DNA from: Aplysia californica
Lineage: Eukaryota; Mollusca; Gastropoda; Aplysiida; Aplysiidae
NCBI RefSeq assembly: GCF_000002075.1
Contig: NW_004797280.1
Coordinates: 2,524,360-2,588,359 of the forward strand
Length of the DNA: 64,000 bases
Reading direction: 5' to 3'
Position 1 is the stretch's first letter, and every line of letters starts with the position of its first letter. The notes beneath the pieces are model-generated. The model searched no databases. It was not told the origin of the DNA and saw nothing but the letters and a program-made list of their open reading frames with translations. This document shows positions 58,801 to 64,000 of this stretch, in pieces. The position numbers and the translations under genes were made by a program.

Positions 58801-60008
58801 GGCACACAATTCGCTATGAAGTAATTCCTCCAAACACAACTTTATGTGTTTAATATAATCGTGAATATTCGCATATTTTCTCGAAAATTTATAAAAGTTA
58901 CCATGTAGTTTCTCTATGAAAAGTACAAATCCATTTTAGTGCTAGAATACATCTTCAATGTAGATTTAATACACGAATAGTATCTGTTACACTCCAGAAA
59001 TTCCTTACTTTTCTTAAAACGCTAAGTGTAGGTTTTGTAAGTTGACTGAATAATAGGGATGACTTCTCGTAATAGGGTTATAAGAATAATTTCTAGCTTT
59101 CCAGGGACACTGAATCAGCACCAAACTTTTCCAGCTTTATTTTTCGTTTATATGACCATTTGCAATAACTGACAATGTGACTGATTTCTTTACATTCATA
59201 ATTGTGTCCGCGCATATTTCCAACACAAAAACTAAGAATGAATGTGCTATTTACACGGTTTTGAGTTTTTTTTAATCGTTTATATTATATCTTTTTAGTT
59301 GTATGCAGGCTGCCACAGACACAGCATGATTCATGAACAAACGCAGAGCAACTTTCTCTTGCTTAATAGTAAAATAAGAGCTAACGCTGATCGTCTTAAG
59401 TTAAAAAATGCAGATGTGCATCTTTCTTCTCTTATAACTTGACTACTACTACTCGCGCAGATTTAAGATTTCTCATGGCAAAAGACATGATACTCGTAGT
59501 CCGTTTAACACAGATTTTGGAGAGATCTGTCGAGCCATTTTTAAATTAACAATTATTTATTCATAAGTTTGTAACTAAAATAGGACAAACTGGGTACTCT
59601 ACAAACACTTGTCTAGAACAAAAACTAAGGCACAGAAATTAACCATTCTTACGAAGAATAAATCTCAAGATATCGAACTTTTAGTACATCCGCGTAATGG
59701 TTTGCTGTGTGGGATGGGAAAGAAGTTATATCGTTTTAAACATAGACAAAAATGCGAACTTCCTAACCGACACCAGCAAAGTCGCTGCAGGGCTCATTAA
59801 CCCTGTGACCCCGAGCCGGGGAGCTCCGGCGGGCTGCTGAGTCACGCGAACTAAAAGTAACAGAATCGGGCGAAAAGTGACGCCGTGACCAGTTCAAGAA
59901 ACAGTACAAAAAACTTACCTCCTTTGAAATCATGTTCAAAGCTTGGTCCTCAGCAGAGTACTGCCGATTGTTGCTGCGGCGGCGCCCAGCTGCTGACTGG
60001 GAACTCAT
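33501..60008 (-). CDS. LRRFIP2: LRRFIP1/LRRFIP2 homologue, short coiled-coil isoform (12 exons, 399 aa)
   Basis: Minus-strand exons 59919-60008, 57506-57592, 57080-57136, 56471-56554, 52777-52947, 52243-52335, 51714-51873, 40325-40374, 39058-39172, 34984-35063, 34440-34544 and 33501-33608 total 1200 nt in phase. In vertebrates LRRFIP proteins bind Flightless-I and act in Wnt/beta-catenin and Toll-like-receptor/nucleic-acid signalling. Seen in order: the family N-terminus [31 protein letters not shown]; a Ser-rich GSRRGSTESTDSG; the coiled-coil start LEEKYKAAMMTSAQLDNEKQ; GFVIVSNESG; YKFKLQKAEQDIATLEG; VTRLEAQVKRYKSDAERAEG; and the C-terminus RLERIKQTRAALGIQ. The length is close to short human isoforms. 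The start ATG (60008) has an in-frame TGA 15 bases upstream. Invertebrates usually carry one co-orthologue of both vertebrate genes, so the symbol is approximate. Confidence 0.95.
34440..34544 (-). CDS. LRRFIP2: LRRFIP exon 11
   Basis: Acceptor GTAACCAG, donor GAG|GTATGA. VTRLEAQVKRYKSDAERAEG then MEDELKQEKRKLQKE. Confidence 0.97.
34984..35063 (-). CDS. LRRFIP2: LRRFIP exon 10
   Basis: Acceptor CCTTGCAG, donor ATG|GTATGG. (R)EASKQIHDYKFKLQKAEQ then DIATLEGM, matching human DANRQISEYKFKLSKAEQD. Confidence 0.97.
35064..39057 (-). other. LRRFIP intron 9
   Basis: About 4 kb, AT-rich. No exon or element recognised apart from a (TA)n(TG)n run near 37225-37258. Confidence 0.55.
39058..39172 (-). 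CDS. LRRFIP2: LRRFIP exon 9
   Basis: Acceptor GTTGACAG, donor CAAC|GTAAGT. IKTLKDELEDHQFSAKKGEN then GSGVSQMNGPEMQLYEIQ. Confidence 0.95.
39914..40040 (+). repeat. Dispersed core repeat, copy 3 (extended)
   Basis: A diverged core GTTTTAGTGACCGTTCTACA...AGATCATAT is followed by a shared downstream block GTTACGAGAGAGTAACAAA that also follows the copy at 45919. Confidence 0.6.
40325..40374 (-). CDS. LRRFIP2: LRRFIP exon 8
   Basis: Acceptor TTTTTTCAG, donor GAG|GTAAAC. (D)DKIKSFAAERESLHKE, 50 nt, restoring phase 0; equivalent to human VRLRKLAGEKEELLSQ. Confidence 0.92.
43533..43565 (+). repeat. Dispersed core repeat, copy 4
   Basis: ATTTTAATGGTGCTCGCAAC then TGCATTATAAAG; diverged from the others. 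Confidence 0.6.
45919..46115 (+). repeat. Dispersed core repeat, copy 5 (longest)
   Basis: GTTTTACGGCGCTCGCAACT then GCATAAGGTCATATAA, with a downstream block GGTCACAAGAGAGTGACAAA shared with copy 3, suggesting a repeat of at least 200 bp. Confidence 0.75.
46848..46875. repeat. (CA)n microsatellite
   Basis: Dinucleotide run in LRRFIP intron 7. Confidence 0.95.
48850..51873 (-). CDS. LRRFIP2: LRRFIP exon 7, long terminal version
   Basis: Same acceptor, but the internal donor is not used: TLG-SCSTLSQ... continues open for 1007 codons to TGA. An uninterrupted 3-kb frame in an AT-rich genome is strong evidence that it is translated. Confidence 0.9.
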   Translation of the reverse strand, partial: ESGFVIVSNESGEPVLEKQSEQSASSNGPLPTGAILVSPETRNLLEKAGGTTLGSCSTLSQPCTKPVQLDSQAEVSVSTSPALTPAQLNVDSVDSASGPKENLSSSFDNEDLKEKCTTTGEVCAEAQSRPSEETLHDSSDVVTNTGVVCEHDVVENSLAGNDGTGNNLGQVTSFTQSSEQSDSQVVMTRAGKKENRDPNELVISESEMSIDVPSVTVTSVEKQNSTGGEESDEEGEFYDAVSTPSPFDKSGNKSFDLENTESGRGLSTNIEGSSVDGEIVIVTSSIRSGNRETVSRQSLVIEGTTETESSTENVLHSSSVDGFKELKQEKCVDQELVIDEQKTTEKTQSTEEEQDDIMTVEITSKENTVTCSTGTDVGSKKEEVDNNNTEGNITGENRMTLGKQENTEELFVSTESLTAGDMLSSDRSTLDDEFVIKGMDQKSEPIKDREELVAGKTDVGSNEQAESSVEVTSGKGTILDQTETIDSHRSQEEGPATELDEKHESSSSIAQQGKVEDATAQDTEKNLSEDLGLTVLGTDCSGTEQKETTLKADEELVEEGGGDEQKGFKQGTAISADVEDSQQVKQTFDASVDDGNGAETAVYERHENDRVAVGEFSTEQKSTDTDTKYFDQEGIKKSSQEVKDFEQEDVKELEQEDTEGTGIEDVKEFEQEDVIGTELDVTEIEKENITKHEEEDVKELEQESVKEHEQEDIGTEFGVTEIEEENITKHEEEDVKELEQESVKEHEQEDVIGTELDVTEIEKENITKHEEEDVKELEQESVKEHEQEDVSKCEQQDVKEFEQENIKRLSSNTEADILPDGVTQESQVNVNEPEKKNCSKAGENELESPSGNTLLRMPSFEGGASEASEGGVLDDYDLDDIDDILAEGQDAPVVEEAQDADPQDASLKADHPAIESIDSEISSGQTREEEGTTAITPEGMIGAEGGTRKGKGKPKGKKSKHSKETGSLSSLEPDDLEGALDKKMSESEKSKTHKKSKKFKLFKKVFK
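48850..60008 (-). CDS. LRRFIP2: LRRFIP homologue, long isoform with acidic tail (1201 aa)
   Basis: Exons 1-6 as in the short form, then exon 7 read through its internal donor to a TGA at 48850: 582 + 3024 nt = 1201 aa. The tail of about 950 residues is rich in Glu, Ser, Asp and Thr, probably disordered. It contains three 38-39-residue tandem repeats, an acidic DDYDLDDIDDILAEG block, and ends in a Lys-rich segment KGKGKPKGKKSKHSK...KKFKLFKKVFK. Human LRRFIP1 (GCF2/TRIP) has a comparable acidic, Lys-patch-bearing long form that diverges from the short form at the same place, by my recollection of its sequence. In vertebrates that form is a nuclear, nucleic-acid-binding repressor. Function here is inferred only. 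Confidence 0.88.
49508..49860 (-). repeat. Three in-frame 38-39-residue acidic tandem repeats
   Basis: Units of 114-117 bp, nearly identical, encode EEEDVKELEQESVKEHEQED then (V)IGTE..VTEIE.ENITKH. Degenerate shorter units flank them (DVKEFEQEDV, DVSKCEQQDVKEFEQEN). Confidence 0.93.
51714..51873 (-). CDS. LRRFIP2: LRRFIP exon 7, short version (internal donor)
   Basis: Acceptor TTCTTGCAG. It encodes ESGFVIVSNESGEPV...TGAILVSPETRNLLEKAGGT then TL. The donor is TTAG|GTAGCT, and the leftover G joins AC of exon 8 to give Asp (TLDDKIKSF), matching human TLD(V/I)RL. Confidence 0.85.
52243..52335 (-). CDS. LRRFIP2: LRRFIP exon 6 (coiled coil)
   Basis: Acceptor TTTTTCCAG, donor GAG|GTAAGC. ECDFQKRDLKSMEHELDILK then QQLAIKDRLIE. 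Confidence 0.95.
52777..52947 (-). CDS. LRRFIP2: LRRFIP exon 5 (coiled coil)
   Basis: Acceptor ACCCCTCAG, donor AGG|GTAGGT. AEVRELEEKYKAAM, SAQLDNEKQSLVYQVELLKD and QLEEQDEGYTELQREFKDK; the best-conserved stretch with human LRRFIP1/2. Confidence 0.97.
52948..55508 (-). other. LRRFIP intron between the microexon and exon 5
   Basis: AT-rich; no exon, element or RNA recognised. Confidence 0.5.
55509..55526 (-). CDS. LRRFIP2: Candidate 18-nt LRRFIP microexon
   Basis: TTTAAACAG precedes AAAAAGGCTATTAAGCTG, which is followed by GTAAGTAG. It adds KKAIKL in phase between exons 4 and 5 without shifting the frame. Optional inclusion is inferred. Confidence 0.5.
56025..56081. repeat. Exact 57-bp direct repeat, copy 1
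   Basis: Begins GCAACAAGTGTAAAAGTACA and ends GTGTGAAGAAAAGAAAAG; identical to 57850-57906. In the intron after LRRFIP exon 4. Confidence 0.95.
56471..56554 (-). CDS. LRRFIP2: LRRFIP exon 4
   Basis: Acceptor CTACCGTAG, donor AAG|GTGAGT. VRQQLSGSRRGSTESTDSG then PDIKDVDYK, 28 codons. SRRGS matches the vertebrate Ser-rich segment. Confidence 0.92.
57080..57136 (-). CDS. LRRFIP2: LRRFIP exon 3, GC donor
   Basis: Acceptor TCATTTCAG. SEETQDKVYELTSDHAAAK, 19 codons. The donor is AAG|GCAAGT, a GC-AG intron with an otherwise perfect consensus. Confidence 0.85.
57506..57592 (-). CDS. LRRFIP2: LRRFIP exon 2
   Basis: Acceptor TTTTAACAG, donor AAG|[26 protein letters not shown] then KEIEKQQKK, nearly identical to the vertebrate proteins. 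Confidence 0.97.
57850..57906. repeat. Exact 57-bp direct repeat, copy 2
   Basis: Identical to 56025-56081, 1825 bp away, in LRRFIP intron 1. Flanks differ. Confidence 0.95.
58366..58460. repeat. GC-rich patch, left member of an imperfect inverted pair
   Basis: TTTTAGTTGCCGCGGGGGGT...CCGCCGGGCC...GGTCACGGGGGTC is an imperfect reverse complement of 59785-59880. May be the ends of an unrecognised element in LRRFIP intron 1. Confidence 0.45.
58500..59780. other. LRRFIP intron 1, central part
   Basis: AT-rich, with no transposase or other frame seen. It would be the interior of the putative GC-rich-ended element. Confidence 0.45.
59785..59880. repeat. GC-rich patch, right member of an imperfect inverted pair
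   Basis: CCCTGTGACCCCGAGCCGGG...CTCCGGCGGG...CGCGAACTAAAAG mirrors 58366-58460. It ends about 40 bases from the exon 1 donor. Confidence 0.45.
59919..60008 (-). CDS. LRRFIP2: LRRFIP exon 1
   Basis: MSSQSAAGRRRSNNRQ then [14 protein letters not shown], 30 codons, donor GAG|GTAAGT. Equivalent to the vertebrate start with KDRFSAEDEAL. Confidence 0.95.
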
Positions 60009-60062
60009 TTTGATTTCCTTCAATCACTTCACCACAAACAAGTAGTGTTAAGGTCCACGGCT
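60009..60062 (-). promoter_or_regulatory. Probable LRRFIP 5' UTR segment with upstream 3' splice site
   Basis: On the minus strand TGTTCTGACATTTCTAG precedes CCGTGGACC and the ATG lies 54 bases later. This looks like an acceptor, so a non-coding first exon probably lies further upstream. Confidence 0.45.
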
Positions 60063-61727
60063 AGAAATGTCAGAACAGCACTGTGTAATAGAAATGACAA
60101 CAATATTTAACTTATACATGTCACAATTACACACAAATTAATGTTCTTATTCTTTTCTATTTAATGTTAAGGACACTGATGACGACTTACTTACTTCTAC
60201 ATTTTTGTCACTTAATGCAAGGGAGTTGGAAATGAAGGTTGCATCTTGCCATCTTGTGCAGGCACCAAACGAAGGAATTACTAGCACCATGATTAATCGT
60301 GTACATCACAAAAACAACTTGGTCATTATCATCACCATGTAGGCCTCCCTATGCCCAAACAATTTTCCAGTCTCTGGGTTTAAAAAAATTTTTATTTGTG
60401 TTTTTCTAGACACAACATTTTTACTACAATGTTGACACATTTTAGGTAACCTACAAATATTCAGCATTAAATAGGGACACAGGCACAGGACCACCAAAAA
60501 AAAATCTATTATATCATGCCCATGTGCAATGCTCTGCTATTGGGGCTAATCAGCCATGTATTTTTAGCTGCAGAACACACCGAACACCACAGCAGTGTGG
60601 CCACAGAAATGAGAAATCATCGCAAATCAATTGTTTTCAAGAAAATCTCAAACCTTATATTGCAAATTATAGTGAAATACGGGGGAGTTTCTTTAAAACA
60701 TGCAAAACATAACTATGCATCGGGCCTCTGTATTTTAATAGTGTCTATAAAAACATCAAATATCTCAAAACGTAATAATTTACAACGGATAAATTAAAAT
60801 TCACATAAAACGCATCAAAACTAACAAAAAAGGTGCTATACAGATCAATCTGAAAATGAAACAGGTGTGAAAGTTAAATAGTATTTCACAAAATTTGGTT
60901 TTTGCAATTAAGTTTGAGATTTTCTTGAAAACAACCATCAGTTTTAGAGGCCAATGTATCCTGGTCTGGCATTTAAAATTACAGCGGTTGAGTCCCCCTA
61001 AAAAAATGCATCTGTGTGCAGGTGTGAAAGTAAAATTTTACTAAGATTTCTATTTAGTTTAGTAGGTCAAAAACAAACCCACATTATCTATCAAACAGAC
61101 TTAACATACAACCAGGGGTCAAAGTGAAGCTGATCAAAATTTCCTGCAAGTATGACTTTAGTGGGGGGAGGGGGGGAGGGGGGGAAGGATCCTGCACGCT
61201 TTGCAGAGAGCTCTAATCAAAATTAAAAAATTTTCTTCAGAGTCTTTGTCCTTTTCTGTTGCATTCCGCACCCGGAGGATCTTTTAACCCCCCCTCCCCC
61301 CATTCCGAGGTCTTTACTTCGCAATGCGCCGATTTTTTAATTAAATTTGGTGACCCCAACAATCCATACTCAGACAATACCATATGACGCAAGCACGTGC
61401 AGGTTCACTGATCGGTCATGATTGCGGGCCCGCCAAGCCAGAAATCGGACGACACGTGTTTAAAAAAAAAATTGGGGTTTCTTTTTAAGGGGTGTGACAG
61501 CACAGTGGCGAATATTGATTTATTTGTATGACCACACATAATGCACAACCTGCATGTCACAAAAATGTTGCGTTCCGTTATCAGACTATCGCCGGCAAAT
61601 TCTAGGTGGTAACGAAAGCGAAAGTAAATCTTGATTAAACCAATCAAGCCTCGGTATTACACACACACTTCCGCCTAACGTCATAGCTGCTTATCTGCGT
61701 GAAACGTACCTGAAATAACCGAAAGAC
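60063..61727. other. Upstream of LRRFIP coding exon 1, no gene recognised
   Basis: AT-rich with a G-rich run near 61161-61186. A YY1-like CAAGATGGC on the minus strand (60247-60256) could be promoter-proximal, but no start site can be placed. Confidence 0.45.
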
Positions 61728-61733
61728 TATCAC

Positions 61734-61990
61734 CAGGGATGCCAAATGATTTTTTTTTAAACTGAAAATGAGCGGAGCATCACATCTCACCTAAACCGAA
61801 CCTTGTAAAGCTTTTAAATGAGCAAACAAAAACATATTCTCTCTAACCTCTGCCCTTTCCTTTGCGAGTGTATAGGGCCTTCGTTGCCTCAATTACAATA
61901 ATATTACGTCTGTCTTGAGAAGAAGGACCTTATGTCAGTGATACAATACGAATGAAAAAACACGGAAAAATCAGACATTTGGCACCCCTG
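61734..61990. mobile_element. 257-bp hAT-like MITE
   Basis: It starts CAGGGATGCCAAATGATTTT and ends ATTTGGCACCCCTG. TATCAC stands directly on both sides (61728-61733 and 61991-61996). CAGGGxTGCCAAA ends are typical of hAT elements. hAT usually makes 8-bp duplications and only 6 bp are visible. Confidence 0.75.
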
Positions 61991-62039
61991 TATCACAAAC
62001 GCGACCAGCAAAAATGAACTTACTGACTTCATCAGATTT

Positions 62040-62205
62040 GATTTTCGAATGTTTGAGTTCGAGAACTTTATTTTCCGGGTCTTTCCCAGGGCATATTACA
62101 GATTTCATTGAATCCTCCGGGCATTCCTGGGTCTCTGCGTTTTTTTGTTTTAATTTTCAAATTCCAGGGTAATTCCCGGGCCTGGCAGTCCCCCTGTGGA
62201 ACTCA
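62040..62205 (-). mobile_element. Possible hAT-like terminus
   Basis: The minus strand begins CAGGGGGACTGCCAGGCCCG, followed by GGAATTACCCTGGAATTTG and further CCGGG/CCTGGG motifs. Only one end is recognised. Confidence 0.4.
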
Positions 62206-63135
62206 TTAACTGGCGGATTATGCAAAGAGTTTGTGCAGGATTTATGAGACAAACTGTATTTCTTTCATTTAAGAATTTTAAAAAACAACAACAAAAAACA
62301 AAAAAACAAAACGGGTGTAATTTCCATATGTAATGGGATAAGCAAATGAGCTCGCAGTAATCACTTACTGAGCGACAAAATGTGATACTATAAAACAAGC
62401 CGAAGCAAGGGATTACAAAAATTTAGGCTCCATTAGGGTTACAGACAGTCTGAGCATTCTTTCAAAGTATTTTTTCTCTTTTCTTTTTTTTCTGGTCATT
62501 AAACAAAACTGGCAAGGGTATAAATTTGGTTAAAAATTTTCAGAGATGCCGAAAAATCCCCTGAATATATAACATTAACATGATAAACCAAAACTGAAAA
62601 GTTCAAGTCTACATACATGTTCATGATGTTTCTGCCTTCGATATCACTGTGATCTTCACCTAGTTCTTAAGCCAAGATCCATCAAAAACAATATTATTTT
62701 TAAATAGTTAAAAATAAATTGAAATAATAGACTCTAGATTTAGAATCTAGTCATTTCTAAGCATTTACTAGGCTATAGAAATGATTCACACAATTACTGC
62801 ACGGGATCATTATTGGCCCCAACGATAACTACTATGGAGTATGGGTTTTCGCTCCACAGATTACTTTAGGTTCGAAGTGATTACTTATTGCTGCGTATAC
62901 CAATACAATGTTTGATGCGTGGCGAGCGAGAGAAAATATCAAAACTGACACTGCAAAACATCATCATCAAATTATGCCTCTATGGTTAAATACAGGAAGG
63001 GGGCATGCCCCCTTGAAACCCCCCTTTGACTTTTGACACAAATACACAGTCCTAGTTCTAATTTTGGTTATACGCAATCCCCGACGACATTTATATAATG
63101 TAACCTTCTTACACTCACATAACTCACTTAGAAGC
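62206..63135. other. No gene recognised
   Basis: AT-rich sequence with A-runs; no supported feature. Confidence 0.5.
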
Positions 63136-63161
63136 TGAGTCTGAATAAATCAAACCTTTTT

Positions 63162-63245
63162 TTCGGACTCGAGTCCGAATAGATAAAATCAATATTCGGA
63201 CTCGAGTCCAAATAAATAAAAATTATATTCGGACTCGAGTCCGAA
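63162..63245. repeat. Array of an 18-bp palindrome, 33-bp period
   Basis: TTCGGACTCGAGTCCGAA occurs at 63162-63179 and 63228-63245, with one-base-changed TTCGGACTCGAGTCCAAA at 63195-63212. Starts are exactly 33 bp apart. A degenerate fourth unit (CTGAGTCTGAATAAAT) lies near 63136-63150. Linkers are AT-rich. A TATAAAAA on the minus strand (63288-63296) lies just above. Confidence 0.93.
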
Positions 63246-63920
63246 TAGAGCTGGCCTTTTTTTAGTGTGCTGAGAACCCTTTAGGGTATTTTTATAGAAG
63301 CTCTCCCGTTTCGCGTCAGATCCACTACCGGAAGTCAGCTCCTTCACCACTTTAGTGCTGTCAGATATATGTATACGAATAAGGTCAGGTTTTTTTAGTT
63401 GTTGTTAAGGCTTAGTATTAGGATTTTTGTTTATGATAATGCCATTAAATGCTTTTGTAGTCATTAGGGTGGTTTCAGGGGTCTCCTCCTGACGCGCGAG
63501 TACGTAATAGCTGTGTAGTAGGGCGGGTGGGGCCCTGAAGTAATGTGCCGTAACATGTAAACTAACCATCTGCAAAAATCCTGTTCAGTGCCCTAAAATA
63601 AAAGTATACAGACCCAGTAACTGGGAACAAAGTCACAAAGTATACAGACCCGGTAGGGGAACTCTTTTGGGATTTTGGCAAGTTTCAGTGCCCTCTTGGC
63701 TCAGGGTAGACCTAGGTTCTTCTAGATCTATGGCCTAGGTCTAGATCTAGACAGACAGACAAAAATCATTGGTCTAGTTTCGAGGCTAGCCTAGATCAAG
63801 AATCTAGATCTAAAGGAAGATAGCGGATGTCTTTTCAATGAACGATCATTTTTCATCCGTTTCGGAGTTGGAGGAATCACAATTTGAAGAAAATTGTCAT
63901 AATTTCAATCGAGCAGGCAC
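63246..63920. other. No gene recognised; CTAGATCT-rich stretch
   Basis: It contains an ETS-like CCGGAAGT (about 63331), a repeated TATACAGACCC(A/G)GTA motif (63605 and 63640) and clusters of CTAGATCT (63720-63810). Nothing coding is seen. Confidence 0.45.
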
Positions 63921-63923
63921 CCT

Positions 63924-63958
63924 CTCTATTTCTTTCTCTCTCTCTCTCTCTCTCTATT

Positions 63959-64000
<42 letters not shown>
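63924..64000. repeat. (CT)n microsatellite at window end
   Basis: CT dinucleotides with TATTTCTTT interruptions, running off the window. Confidence 0.95.

Overview
This is AT-rich, intron-rich metazoan nuclear DNA. Two conserved animal genes with long introns, tRNA-derived SINEs, a CR1/L2-type LINE fragment and many pogo/Tigger-type inverted-repeat elements suggest a lophotrochozoan, most likely a gastropod mollusc. The species assignment is inference. There is one assembly gap (11349-11932). I saw no rRNA, functional tRNA, CRISPR, retroviral/LTR or Polinton material.

Three genes can be built exon by exon. (1) Minus strand, about 9.3-4.3 kb: a MULE-transposase-derived gene. Three phase-compatible exons carry a FAR1/FLYWCH-like zinc finger and the family's C-terminal tail, but no DDE catalytic core and no SWIM finger lie between them. 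(2) Plus strand, 13404-25692: a complete 8-exon aldo-keto reductase (290 aa) with the whole catalytic tetrad, followed by a polyA signal at 26610. (3) Minus strand, 60008-33501: the LRRFIP1/LRRFIP2 (leucine-rich repeat flightless-interacting protein) homologue. It has 12 standard exons plus a candidate 18-nt microexon. Splicing at an internal donor in exon 7 gives a 399-aa coiled-coil protein. Reading through that donor gives a 1201-aa protein with a long acidic, repeat-bearing tail. The split falls at the same codon that I recall separating the short and long human LRRFIP1 isoforms. Genes 2 and 3 converge on about 26.6-33.5 kb.

Layout: 0-30 kb is dense in TA-flanked elements with CAGT(G/A/C) termini, including a Tigger remnant, a nested pair, and copies in five of the seven reductase introns. 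A TTAA-flanked piggyBac-like element sits inside one of them, and a 245-bp foldback lies just after reductase exon 1. The 30-60 kb LRRFIP locus is nearly free of such elements. It holds long introns, an exact 57-bp duplication, and copies of a short dispersed core repeat also found near the reductase 3' end. 60-64 kb, upstream of LRRFIP, holds hAT-like termini and a striking 33-bp-period array of an 18-bp palindrome.
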